Shown: piece by piece, positions 51,505 to 60,380 of the stretch
Layout: every line of letters starts with the position of its first letter
Position numbering within the stretch: position 1 is the first letter of the stretch
From: Phil1 sp963643205
Lineage (GTDB): Bacteria; Bacillota; Clostridia; Christensenellales; CAG-138
Assembly: GCA_963643205.1 (NCBI GenBank)
Contig: CAVIJJ010000005.1
Span: 1-63,324, forward strand
Direction: 5' to 3'
DNA: 63,324 nucleotides
The notes under the pieces: model-generated
Told to the model about the DNA's origin: nothing
The model's input: the letters and a program-made list of their open reading frames with translations, nothing else
Databases searched by the model: none
Made by a program: the position numbers and the translations under genes

Positions 51505-52866
51505 TTATCCTAAATACACTCCGCTTATCTCTCCGTCCACCCCTTCGGGCAGGGTGAGTGTATACCCCGATGCGGTTCCCCACGATTCGGGGGCGGAGAA
51601 ACTGTCGTTTACGGGGAAGGCTTCGTATACTTTTTCCGTTCCGTCGGCGCAGGCTACCTTAACGTAAATGCGCTCGGTGGCGGGGCAGGCGTTTATGCCG
51701 CCGTAAAGCTGAGTAAGGCCGGACTTTGTCTGCTTATCGGCCGTATATTCGCATTCTTTGGCGTTGTCGGGAAGGGCCTTCTCAATCGCCTGCATAAGCG
51801 GCGCGGAGGTGAGAAGGTTTGGTATGTTCCTTTCAACAAGCTCTATCATTATTAAGTCGCAGCTTTCGTCATTAAGCTCCAGGTTGTACGGAAACTCCTG
51901 CGAATATACCGCCCTGCCAAGGTTTGCCGAAAGCAGCGGTATAAGCGCCTCGCCGAATGAATCGCGGTAGAGAAGCAGGGACTTTTCGCCGTTCCTTTCG
52001 CTTGTTGTGCCGAAAGTCATGTCCCGCTCAACGCGCACACCCTCATCAATCGTGTATTCGTCATCAATACCGTATTCGGGGTAGGGGAGAGAGGATTCCT
52101 CCGCCGGCAGAACAAAGTTGTGCAGGTCGCCGTAGTAGCCCGTTTCGTAGTGCGGAACAAGGCCTGCGTATGTTTCGTAGCTTTCGCCTTGGGTTATAAG
52201 CTCCATTATGGCGTTGTACGCTATAAGCGCGCCGCGCTGGTTCCAGTGCGTATCCTGCTGATAATAAAGAAGTCCGTCGTCCTTGTGCGCCGTAAGAAGG
52301 AAGGCGAAATCAAGCGTATTCACGCCCTGCTCCTCGAGCGCCGCGTAAAGTCTTTCGCGGTTGGTGGCGGCGTTTGTGCGCCTTATGCGGCTTGGCATAT
52401 ATTCGGGATAAATTGTGCTCTTGTTCGGCGCTGTGGAAAATACAAAGTCCGCGCCAATGCTCTCGGCGTATTCATTTATAAGCCTTATAACACTTGCGGC
52501 GCGAAGAATGTCGCCATCGCTCATTGTGTCAAGGCCTGTATAATCATTAAGCGTTTCGCTGTAAAACAAAAATCCGTCCTTGCCGGCTATAACCTTTTCG
52601 TTAAGCGTATCGTTAAAAAGGGCCAGCGTTGTCGCGTGGAACGCGGTCACAAGCTCCTCCCTTAAGCCGAAGTGATCCTGCCAATAATCGTCAAAGTCCG
52701 AAGGGAAGTCAAGGTTCAGCCCGTCGCGGTCTATGAGCTGGGGCTCTCTCGCAAGCGGCCTGTTTTCGCGGTTAACGGCCGTGTAGCCAAATATGTTCGC
52801 GAAAACGGGAACAAGGCAGGCTATGAGCACAAGCGATATAAAAGAAATAAGAAAACCTTTTTTCAC
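51505..52866 (-). CDS. DHHW/AlgJ-AlgX-like extracytoplasmic protein
   Basis: 453 residues. One N-terminal membrane anchor (about 5-25) and an SGNH-like domain with DTHWN and YRDSFG, the motifs of AlgJ/AlgX/DltD-type proteins that pass acyl groups from MBOAT partners to cell-surface polymers. A GGAGG site is present at the start. It follows an MBOAT gene by 15 bases, the usual pairing. Substrate not known. Confidence 0.88.
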   Translation of the reverse strand: MKKGFLISFISLVLIACLVPVFANIFGYTAVNRENRPLAREPQLIDRDGLNLDFPSDFDDYWQDHFGLREELVTAFHATTLALFNDTLNEKVIAGKDGFLFYSETLNDYTGLDTMSDGDILRAASVIRLINEYAESIGADFVFSTAPNKSTIYPEYMPSRIRRTNAATNRERLYAALEEQGVNTLDFAFLLTAHKDDGLLYYQQDTHWNQRGALIAYNAIMELITQGESYETYAGLVPHYETGYYGDLHNFVLPAEESSLPYPEYGIDDEYTIDEGVRVERDMTFGTTSERNGEKSLLLYRDSFGEALIPLLSANLGRAVYSQEFPYNLELNDESCDLIMIELVERNIPNLLTSAPLMQAIEKALPDNAKECEYTADKQTKSGLTQLYGGINACPATERIYVKVACADGTEKVYEAFPVNDSFSAPESWGTASGYTLTLPEGVDGEISGVYLG

Positions 52867-52881
52867 GGCGCCTGCACCTCC

Positions 52882-54282
52882 TTAGAACCTGAAATAAATA
52901 AACGGATTATAGCTTGCCGTTGAAAGACAGGCTATGCACGCGATAAGCAGCGCGAACGCGGCGAAATACACGGCGTAATTAAACCCGGGTCGATATATCG
53001 TATATCGGCTTGCTATGCGGTTTGCGTAAGGCATGCAGGCAAAAACGGAAGCTATCAACGCGGCAAGGCAAAGCGGCGTTAAAAGCAGCGAAAGTTGGGC
53101 CGTAAGGGCGGCGGAGAATGTAAATCCGCCAAACATTTTTGATATAATCAGCCAAGCCCCGCTGAGCGTGTCCGCGCGGAAAATCACAAAGCCAACCGTT
53201 ACGGCTATAAGCGTATATATGTGCCTTAACGCCTTGGGCCAGCGGTTCGGCTTAACTATGCCGTAGCTTTCAAGCATCAGAAACGCCCCATGGTAAAGCC
53301 CCCACACGGCAAAGTTCCAGCTTGCCCCGTGCCAAAGGCCGGTAAGCAGAAAAACTATAAGCTTATTAAGCCCCGTGCGCAGCTTGCCCTTTCGGTTGCC
53401 GCCCAGGGGAATATAAACATATTCCTTAAACCATGTTGAAAGAGAGATGTGCCATTTGCGCCAGAAGTCCTGCATTGAGTCGGCGCAGTAGGGATACATA
53501 AAGTTTTCGCGGAATGTGAAGCCGAAGGCGCGGCCTAAGCCTATCGCCATGTCGCTGTATCCTGAAAAGTCAAAATAAATCTGCATAAGGTAGCATACCG
53601 CCCCAAGCCAGGCTATGGGCGCGTTTATGCTTGAAGAATCAAGCGCGAATACCTTGTCCGCGGTGTAGGCGAGCGTGTTCGCTATAAGCACCTTTTTGCC
53701 AAGGCCGAAGCAGAACCGCCTGAGCCCCAGCGCAATGTCCTCGGTTGTCGCGGAGCGTTCCTTTATCTGCGCCGCAACGTCGCTGTATCTTACAATAGGG
53801 CCGGCTATAAGCTGCGGGAAAAGCGAAATATAAAGGAGCACGTCGGCGTAGCTGGAGGCCGCCTCCGCGTCCCCACGCTTAACGTCAAGCACGTAGCTTA
53901 TGGCCTGAAACGTGAAAAACGATATGCCGACAGGCAGCGCTATTTCCGGCACCGGAATATTAAGAGCGGTGAGCGAATTAAAGCTCTTGACCAAAAAGCC
54001 GGTGTATTTGAAAACAACAAGCGTGCCTATGCCCCATATCACGGCCACGGCGGAGCAGAGGCCGGCGCTTTTGCCCCGGGCAATGCCGCGCGCGCAAACA
54101 TGGCAAACAAGCGTTGTGAACGCCATCAGCAGCACATATACCGGTTCTCCCCAGGCGTAAAACAGAAGCGAAAACACGAGAAGAACCGCGTTGCTCCATT
54201 TTACGCTGCGCCTTGTTAAAAGGCATATAAGGAACACCGCGGGGAAGAACAGAAATATAAATGTGGGCGAGCTGAATACCAT
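52882..54282 (-). CDS. MBOAT family O-acyltransferase (AlgI/DltB-like)
   Basis: 466 residues, about 11 membrane helices. The catalytic His lies in LLTGLWHGASWNF, with a second near LYHGAF. It should move acetyl from the cytosol across the membrane for O-acetylation of an exopolysaccharide or wall polymer, with the DHHW protein as the outer transferase. No ribosome site is apparent; it starts 10 bases after the lipoprotein gene, so it may be read by coupling. Confidence 0.93.
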   Translation of the reverse strand: MVFSSPTFIFLFFPAVFLICLLTRRSVKWSNAVLLVFSLLFYAWGEPVYVLLMAFTTLVCHVCARGIARGKSAGLCSAVAVIWGIGTLVVFKYTGFLVKSFNSLTALNIPVPEIALPVGISFFTFQAISYVLDVKRGDAEAASSYADVLLYISLFPQLIAGPIVRYSDVAAQIKERSATTEDIALGLRRFCFGLGKKVLIANTLAYTADKVFALDSSSINAPIAWLGAVCYLMQIYFDFSGYSDMAIGLGRAFGFTFRENFMYPYCADSMQDFWRKWHISLSTWFKEYVYIPLGGNRKGKLRTGLNKLIVFLLTGLWHGASWNFAVWGLYHGAFLMLESYGIVKPNRWPKALRHIYTLIAVTVGFVIFRADTLSGAWLIISKMFGGFTFSAALTAQLSLLLTPLCLAALIASVFACMPYANRIASRYTIYRPGFNYAVYFAAFALLIACIACLSTASYNPFIYFRF

Positions 54283-54292
54283 GGGCTATTTA

Positions 54293-54835
54293 TCAATAGC
54301 TGGGGGAATAAATGAATATGCGGGTTACGGTGTCGCCCGTGTACTCAAACTGTATGCGCTCGGAATGAATGTCCGTCTCATCGCCGGATATTGAATAGGT
54401 AAGGTAGCCGTCGTCAAACCAACCGTCGCCGTAAAGTTCCTTTACGCTGTCGGTACTGTCGCCCACCTTGGCGCCGCGAAGGGTTGCGTATTTGTCGCTT
54501 GTAAGGGTTATAACCTCCGTAACGTCCTTTCCGTCAACGGGCACGGTGCCTACCGATATGCCGTCGTAGGTGAATGTTTTATCCTTGCCGTCGTAAACGC
54601 AGCTTACCATTTCGCTGTATTCATAGTCGCTGCCGAGGGCCTCTGTAAGGGCGGAAGAATCCTCGCGCAGGTAATACGTTTTGCCGCTTATCTCTATGCC
54701 AAGATCCTTCTCGCTGAAGGCTCCGGTAATCGCCGCGCCGTTGCTCGCGCAGGCCGCCATTATAAGGCAAAGCACTATCGCCGCCGCCATAACGTAGCTG
54801 CGGTTAAGCTTCAGCTTTGTTTGTTTAAGCTTCAT
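54293..54835 (-). CDS. Putative lipoprotein
   Basis: 180 residues. The signal ends in MAAC (about Cys29). A beta-rich domain follows with conserved-looking ISGKTYYL, a Tyr-rich region and KVGDSTDSVKELYGDG, a motif common in small clostridial lipoproteins and BLIP-like domains. Start overlaps the VanX-like stop by 4 bases. Function unknown. Confidence 0.8.
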   Translation of the reverse strand: MKLKQTKLKLNRSYVMAAAIVLCLIMAACASNGAAITGAFSEKDLGIEISGKTYYLREDSSALTEALGSDYEYSEMVSCVYDGKDKTFTYDGISVGTVPVDGKDVTEVITLTSDKYATLRGAKVGDSTDSVKELYGDGWFDDGYLTYSISGDETDIHSERIQFEYTGDTVTRIFIYSPSY

Positions 54836-55929
54836 TGGTTGTTATCCTCCTGCTTGGGCAGCATTGTAACGCTGCCTAAATCTATATCGGTGGTCATGAA
54901 CTTTTTCGAGTCTGTGTCCGAAAAATGCCACCATTCGCTTTTTATGTAGTTAAAGCCGCAGTCGACCATAACCTCTGTAATGTAGTCCACGTTCGCGCGC
55001 GCCGTATCGCTCCAGGTTGTGCAGGCGCGGGCGGATTCGTCCGTAAACGTGTGCATGGGGGTTGGGGTTTCTATTTCCTCCCCCGTCGCGTCTATTATAA
55101 GGGACATGTCTATCGCGCAGCCGCGGTTGTGGTTGCTGGCGGTTGTGCTGGGGTCCGCTATCCAGTGCTTGTTTTTAACTATCGCGAAAAGTATCTTTTG
55201 AACTCTTAGCGGCCTGTACGCGTCGTATACCTTAAGCGTGTATCCGTCCGCCTTAAAGCGGTCGTAGGCCTTCATAAGCTTTGTAAGAGTATCCTTTTGC
55301 ATAAGCGGCACGGCGCGGGTATAGAGCGGGGCGCCGGTAATGTTTCTTTCCGTGGCGAAAAGCTGCTCGTATACGGCATCCGGCAGATAAAGGCGCATGT
55401 CCACAAGCTCATTTTTTACCATAACGGGGGTAACGCCGTCGTCCTCATAAACGGGCTGACCCGTGGGAATGTCTATCTTCTGGGCGGTTTCCTTTTCAAG
55501 ATAGGCGTAAAGCTGCACGCTCTCCTCAACAAGGTATTCGCTGTAGCAATAAACCTCCTGCCCGTCCTCAAGCCTAAGGCGCGTGAATTCGCCCTCCGTG
55601 CCAAGGAAAATTCCCTTGTCCTCGTAGCCTATCTGGCAAACCACGTTATCGTCGCTCGATTTGTCCGCGCTGCTGCGGCAGTTAAGCGTATTCACGCGGG
55701 ATTTGTAGTACACAGGCTCCGGCGTTGGTTCGGGAGTGGGCTCGGGTGTCGGATCCGGGGTAGGCTCTGTTGTGGGCTCGGCTGTTTCGGCCGCCGTTTC
55801 AACGGGAACCGTTTCGGCGCTTACGGTACTTGTGTTGCCGGTGCTTGCCGATGTGTTGCACCCGGCAAAGCACAGCGCGGCGAAAAGACACGCCATCAGT
55901 GCCGCTGTTGCCTTAACCGTTCGCTTCAT
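54832..55929 (-). CDS. D-alanyl-D-alanine dipeptidase-like M15 peptidase, lipoprotein
   Basis: 365 residues. Lipobox FAGC (Cys24), a TPxPTPEP linker repeat (about 50-70), an SH3-like module (about 75-130), then an M15D domain with SNHNRGCAIDMSL (SxHxxGxAxD zinc motif) and EWWHF (ExxWH). It should cleave D-Ala-D-Ala dipeptide, or act as a carboxypeptidase outside the cell. Not enough to claim vancomycin resistance: no vanA or vanH is nearby. A GGAGG site lies before the start. Confidence 0.9.
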   Translation of the reverse strand: MKRTVKATAALMACLFAALCFAGCNTSASTGNTSTVSAETVPVETAAETAEPTTEPTPDPTPEPTPEPTPEPVYYKSRVNTLNCRSSADKSSDDNVVCQIGYEDKGIFLGTEGEFTRLRLEDGQEVYCYSEYLVEESVQLYAYLEKETAQKIDIPTGQPVYEDDGVTPVMVKNELVDMRLYLPDAVYEQLFATERNITGAPLYTRAVPLMQKDTLTKLMKAYDRFKADGYTLKVYDAYRPLRVQKILFAIVKNKHWIADPSTTASNHNRGCAIDMSLIIDATGEEIETPTPMHTFTDESARACTTWSDTARANVDYITEVMVDCGFNYIKSEWWHFSDTDSKKFMTTDIDLGSVTMLPKQEDNNQ

Positions 55930-55958
55930 TGCGCGTCCTCCTTCAGTTTGGATATTTG

Positions 55959-56702
55959 TTACTCAATGTATCCTTCGGCCCTTAGTGTGTCGTAATCCGT
56001 GGGGTCTATCCTAAGGCCGTTTCGGCTGGGAATATCGTCGCTTGTTGTGCCTAAGGGAGAGCCGTTTACTATTTTAAGTATGGTTCCCTCCGGGCAGTTT
56101 TCGTATATAAACTTGCTTGCTTCCGTAACCATTCTCAGGCACCCGCCCGTGGATTCAAGGCCTATGCCGTGGTCGCCGTTATAATACTTGGGCCACATCT
56201 GGGTGGGGTCGCTTGTGGCGTAAAGCGGGGAATGAATATACAGCCTGCCCTCGTAGCGCGTGGCGTACTGAACGGTACCGCCGTCCGGAAAATCGTGCCA
56301 GCGCTCGCGTACCTCGTCTCCGCCAAGAACGTATGTGCCCGCGGGGGTTTTGTTTCCGCCGTGCGCTATGCGGTAGGTTTTGTAAACCTTCGTGTATTCT
56401 CCGTTTTCGTCCTTTTCGTATATGGTAAGGGTGAAGGAGCCTTTTTCAACGTATAGATAATACGGCAGCCCGTCGTCCGGAGTGGGCGAGGGGGTGGGTT
56501 CCTCGGTTGGGTCGGGAGTAGGCTCTATGGTAGCTTCCGCCTGCGCCGGTGTAATCGCGGGAGTGGGTTCCGCCGTGCGCTCGGGTATGGACACTATCTC
56601 GTCCGTGCTCACGTTTTCGCTTGTTACAGCCGCGTTGCAGCCAAGCGTGAATAAAAGCATTATCAAAGCAAGGGCCGCCAAAAGCCGCTTGATGTATTTC
56701 AA
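55959..56702 (-). CDS. L,D-transpeptidase (YkuD family), lipoprotein-like
   Basis: 247 residues from the TTG at 56702, which has GGAGG nine bases upstream; the TTG ten codons earlier has none. Signal/lipobox TLGC (Cys about 20), a PTPDPT linker, then YkuD with HG(I)GLESTGGCLRM (catalytic Cys). It forms 3-3 cross-links in peptidoglycan, which are resistant to penicillins. It stands with VanX-like and PBP genes in the wall theme. Confidence 0.9.
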   Translation of the reverse strand: MKYIKRLLAALALIMLLFTLGCNAAVTSENVSTDEIVSIPERTAEPTPAITPAQAEATIEPTPDPTEEPTPSPTPDDGLPYYLYVEKGSFTLTIYEKDENGEYTKVYKTYRIAHGGNKTPAGTYVLGGDEVRERWHDFPDGGTVQYATRYEGRLYIHSPLYATSDPTQMWPKYYNGDHGIGLESTGGCLRMVTEASKFIYENCPEGTILKIVNGSPLGTTSDDIPSRNGLRIDPTDYDTLRAEGYIE

Positions 56703-56806
56703 ATTCGTTCGCCTCCGCTGTATTGTGGTCAAAAAAAGACCTGTACGCTATTATACAGCATACAAGCCCGCTTTGTCATCAATATTAAGCTTTATTAAGC
56801 CTTTGT

Positions 56807-57238
56807 TTACTTTTTAAGCAGGGCAAAGCCGTGCGCGGCAAGCTCCGCGTTTGCCTCGCTCAGGTTGCATCCTTCTTTTATGCAGAATATTATAACGCTG
56901 TCTCGCCTGTCCCGCGGGTACAGTGCGCCCACCTTGGCCAGGCGCAGCATCCTCTGCGTTTCGTCAAGCGAAAGGGAAAGGCCGAATGCAAGCTGAATCG
57001 CCGTGTCCCTTGAAGGCACGCGCGTTCCGTTAAGCAGCTGATAACCGTAGGAAGGATTGATGTCGGACCTGGAGAAAAGCTCCGCGCAGGAAAGGCCGTT
57101 CAGGGCCTGCTTTTCCTTAAGATAGTCGCCAAGAACAATGCAGGCCTCAAGGCTTGATGCATTGTCGTCAAGGTAAGAATCTATGTTGTCCGCGTTTATC
57201 AGTGCGTCATAAAGGCGCGTTGTAGTTGATGACATCAT
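56807..57238 (-). CDS. Helix-turn-helix (XRE-like) protein paired with the kinase
   Basis: 143 residues from the ATG at 57238 with GGTGGA upstream. A central HTH (about 45-100, CAELFSRSDINPSYGYQLLNGTR, shown in part) is flanked by helices. It is divergent from the membrane kinase, with two -10 boxes in the 70 bases between. In Clostridia such XRE-like proteins often neighbour Ser/Thr kinases and could be their targets or regulators. Confidence 0.78.
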   Translation of the reverse strand: MMSSTTTRLYDALINADNIDSYLDDNASSLEACIVLGDYLKEKQALNGLSCAELFSRSDINPSYGYQLLNGTRVPSRDTAIQLAFGLSLSLDETQRMLRLAKVGALYPRDRRDSVIIFCIKEGCNLSEANAELAAHGFALLKK

Positions 57239-57244
57239 TTGCAA

Positions 57245-57308
57245 TCCACCGCAGTATACATTATAATAGAATATGTATAATCATAACCGATATACAGGGG
57301 AAAATCAA
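57245..57308. promoter_or_regulatory. Back-to-back promoters between HTH and kinase genes
   Basis: A TATAAT on each strand (minus about 57263, plus about 57280) in a palindromic, A+T-rich 60 bases. The two promoters overlap and may be regulated together. Confidence 0.5.
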
Positions 57309-59273
57309 ATGTTTTTAAGTTACGATACAATAGGATACATTAAGGGACCTGAAATTTCATTGGTAAAAGACGTTGAAACAGGCACCGTTGCCGTGCGCAA
57401 AAAGCTGAGGCCGGAGCTTCTTGACGTGTATCGCAGACTTATGGACGAAACCTGCCCGTACCTGCCAAGGGTTTACGAAACCGAGGAATACGAGGGCGAA
57501 TGCTTTGCCTACTATGAATATACAGAGGGCGAAACGCTTGAGGACATGATGCAGGAGGGCAGCTACACAATAGACGATGCCGAAAAATGGATGGAGCAGC
57601 TTTGCGTTGCCATGGCGGCTCTTCACGCGATGAAGCCGAGTGTTGTGCACAGGGATATTAAACCCGAAAACATAATAATATCAAAAGAGGGCAACCTTAA
57701 GCTTATAGACCTGGGCGCGGCAAGAATGTTTAAGCGGGGGCGCGTCGCGGATACGGAGCAGATAGGCACGCGCGGCTACGCGGCGCCCGAGCAATACGGC
57801 TTTAATCAAAGCGACTCGCGCACGGATATATACGCCGCGGGCATAGTTCTGCACGCCGTAATGGAACGCTTTAACGAAAAGGCAAAACCGTATGAGGCCA
57901 TAGCCGCCCGCTGCGCCAGGCTTGACCCGAAGGACAGATTTACAAGCGCGCATGCCATGCGAAGGGCGCTTATAATGGCAAAGCATAAACGGGCGATAAC
58001 CGTTGGGTGCGCCGCTTTGGCCGTAGCCGCGGCGGCTTTGATATGCGTGTGCGTAGTGGGAGCGATAAACACGGGCGCGGACAGGCAAACGGAAATTGAT
58101 ACGGCCCTTAACGCCGAAAATACGGCGGAGCAAACGGCCGTTGTAACGCCCGAGGCCACTGTAACGCCCAAGGCCGTTATTACCCCCGAACCCGAGGAAA
58201 CCGAAACACCGGCCGCTGTCAGCCACGCGAACGGCCAATATGTTGTCGCCTCAAACGTGCTAACGGAGCATTACGGAGTATACACAAAGAATTCGATTCA
58301 GCTTTCCGTTTATAATCAGGAGGATTTTTACGCCGTCTACCAAAGGGCATTTAAGGATACTCAAAGTCATTATTATGTAGTTGTCAACTCGGACATAACC
58401 CTTGACGGGGATTTTGTGATATACCCGAATATGACGTTCCATTTTCTCAATGGCGCCAGGCTTACCGTCCCTTCGGGCTGCGTGCTTTCAAACTACGGAA
58501 TATTGGGCATAGCCAACCATTCCACACTTAGAATTGACGATGGCGCGGTGCTGAACCTGGGGCGGTTTGCCATAAACGAGAGCGGCGAGAAGAGATATGA
58601 AAAAATATACATATACGGCACGATGAGCGTGGGCAAAAACGCGGAGATATGGTTTGAGCGCGATGCCACTTACGGCGACGGTCCCGCGCTTGAGGTTTGG
58701 TATGATAAAGACTCCGCGGGCCGGGTAATATTTGACGATGTGTCAACCGTTAAATTCCAAACCACCGGCAGGCGCTATATTTTCTGCCGTGTAACCGAGG
58801 ACATAGTGTGCGAGAAGGGCGCCGAGTTTATGGAAGAGGTGTTCCCGTCAAAAGAGGTTGCCGCCGTTGGCTACGGCGAGGTTGTGAAGGTGTGCTTTGA
58901 GGAAGTGAGCAGCGAGAACGTGGCTGAAATGGCCTGCGAATATTTTGAGAACAACCCTGATGTAGCGGGTATTGTCACGTTTGTGAACGCGACCATCGGC
59001 GACGGCGCTCAGCTTTACTACGGCGGCGTTTTGAATGTTTATTTTGCCGGCACAAACGTTATAAAGTCCGGCGTCAAATTAGAGATATCCGAACAAACCA
59101 CACTTACGGTTGACCGGCAGGCCGCGCTTATGATTGAAAACGGCGGCAAGCTTATTATGTGCGGCTCGTACTTTGAAATTCGCGATGGCGCGTCCGTAAC
59201 GGCCGAAAGCGGGGCGGAAGTAACAATAGGCGAGAACACGCGGCAAAGTAACGTGACCATAAACTATAAATAA
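57309..59273 (+). CDS. Membrane Ser/Thr protein kinase with beta-helix-like ectodomain
   Basis: 654 residues from the ATG at 57309 (AGGGG eight bases upstream; the earlier ATG has none). A short kinase domain (about 1-225) has HRDIKPEN (His114-Asn121), DLG (134-136) instead of DFG, and AAPEQYG. A glycine-rich loop is not evident. A membrane helix (about 231-253), a TPEATVTPK linker, and about 330 extracellular residues of repeated beta strands (GARLTVPSG, STLRIDDGAVLNLG, LTVDRQAALMIENGGKLIM, shown in part) like a right-handed beta-helix. No PASTA domains. It may bind a wall glycan. Confidence 0.87.
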   Translation: MFLSYDTIGYIKGPEISLVKDVETGTVAVRKKLRPELLDVYRRLMDETCPYLPRVYETEEYEGECFAYYEYTEGETLEDMMQEGSYTIDDAEKWMEQLCVAMAALHAMKPSVVHRDIKPENIIISKEGNLKLIDLGAARMFKRGRVADTEQIGTRGYAAPEQYGFNQSDSRTDIYAAGIVLHAVMERFNEKAKPYEAIAARCARLDPKDRFTSAHAMRRALIMAKHKRAITVGCAALAVAAAALICVCVVGAINTGADRQTEIDTALNAENTAEQTAVVTPEATVTPKAVITPEPEETETPAAVSHANGQYVVASNVLTEHYGVYTKNSIQLSVYNQEDFYAVYQRAFKDTQSHYYVVVNSDITLDGDFVIYPNMTFHFLNGARLTVPSGCVLSNYGILGIANHSTLRIDDGAVLNLGRFAINESGEKRYEKIYIYGTMSVGKNAEIWFERDATYGDGPALEVWYDKDSAGRVIFDDVSTVKFQTTGRRYIFCRVTEDIVCEKGAEFMEEVFPSKEVAAVGYGEVVKVCFEEVSSENVAEMACEYFENNPDVAGIVTFVNATIGDGAQLYYGGVLNVYFAGTNVIKSGVKLEISEQTTLTVDRQAALMIENGGKLIMCGSYFEIRDGASVTAESGAEVTIGENTRQSNVTINYK

Positions 59274-59379
59274 ATCCGACAGATCGCGTATTCACAAAAT
59301 TGTACTGTTTTTGTGCTTTTATACTTGCCCCGCAGATGATATACTAAATTAAGATATTGAAAACACGGGGGTACTCACT

Positions 59380-59985
59380 GTGGCGGGTATATGCATTTTC
59401 GCGGCATCATCACCAAAAATTGATAACAAATATATACTTGCGGCGGAGCGATTCGGGCGCAGCCTTGCCAAGCACGGCTTTGAGCTTGTGTTCGGCGGCG
59501 GGCGCACGGGGCTTATGGGTGCCTGCGCGCGCGGGGTTTATGCCGAGGGCGGCAAGATTACCGGCGTTATACCCGAAAAGCTTAATCAGCCGGGAATCCC
59601 CTTTGAGCATTGCACAAGCCTTATCGTTACAAAGGATATGCATGAGCGCAAGGACACGATGGAGCATATAAGCTCCGGTTTTGTGGCGCTGCCCGGAGGA
59701 GTGGGCACGCTGGAGGAGCTTTTTGAGGTTATTACGCTCAATCAGCTCGGCTATATAAATACCCCCATTGTAATATTTAATCAGGACGGATTTTACAACA
59801 GCATTCTTAAGCAGTTTGAGGAGCTTACCGAAAAGGGCTTTATGCGAAGCGAATGCCTAACGCTTTTCACCGTCGCGTCGGAGCCTGAGGAAGCGGTTGA
59901 GAAGCTTATAAATTTCAAGCGGGCGGAAATGCCGGACAAGATAAAGGAAGCGGTTGAGGGACATGAAGAACAAGGCGCAGGCTGA
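59380..59985 (+). CDS. LOG family protein (TIGR00730, cytokinin-nucleoside phosphoribohydrolase-like)
   Basis: 201 residues. Rossmann fold with GGGRTGLMG and PGGVGTLEE, the family motifs. It may hydrolyse nucleoside 5'-monophosphates; the real substrate in bacteria is not settled. GTG start with GGGGG upstream. The last 23 bases overlap the next gene. Confidence 0.92.
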   Translation: MAGICIFAASSPKIDNKYILAAERFGRSLAKHGFELVFGGGRTGLMGACARGVYAEGGKITGVIPEKLNQPGIPFEHCTSLIVTKDMHERKDTMEHISSGFVALPGGVGTLEELFEVITLNQLGYINTPIVIFNQDGFYNSILKQFEELTEKGFMRSECLTLFTVASEPEEAVEKLINFKRAEMPDKIKEAVEGHEEQGAG

Positions 59986-60376
59986 TGCGGCAAAAAACAT
60001 AATAATGGTGTGCGTAACCGGCCAGAAGAGCTGCGATGATCTTATAGCCCGCGGGCTTGAGCGCGCGCAGGGCGGCGGAGTGGTGCACGTGGTGCACTGC
60101 GTTGAAACCGGCAAAAAGTTCCTGAACAGCCCCCTTGAGGCGGACGCGATAGAATATCTGTTCACGGCGGCCCAGCTTGCGGGCGCGGAGCTTTCGCTTA
60201 TTCGCAGCGAGGACGCGGAGGACGCGCTTGTTGATTTCGCCAAGCAGAAAAAGGCGAACGTAATAGTGCTTGGCGCGGCGGGGCGCACAAACGGCAGGGA
60301 AACATTCGTAATGCGGCTGCAGAGAAGGCTGCCGGACGTTGAGTTTGACGTGGTTTCATCGCGCTCGGAGGTATAA
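59963..60376 (+). CDS. Universal stress protein/KdpD-like small protein
   Basis: 137 residues. KNIIMVCVTGQKSCDDLI, VVHVVHCVETGKKFL and ANVIVLGAAGRTNG follow the nucleotide-binding UspA fold, like the stand-alone USP domain of KdpD. Overlaps LOG by 23 bases, and the AI-2E gene starts 4 bases after its stop. Confidence 0.8.
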   Translation: MKNKAQADAAKNIIMVCVTGQKSCDDLIARGLERAQGGGVVHVVHCVETGKKFLNSPLEADAIEYLFTAAQLAGAELSLIRSEDAEDALVDFAKQKKANVIVLGAAGRTNGRETFVMRLQRRLPDVEFDVVSSRSEV

Positions 60377-60380
60377 CGGC

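Noticed and set aside
54832..55929. Vancomycin resistance cluster
   Set aside because: Only a VanX-like peptidase is seen, with no VanA/VanH ligase or dehydrogenase; such lipoprotein peptidases have ordinary wall roles.
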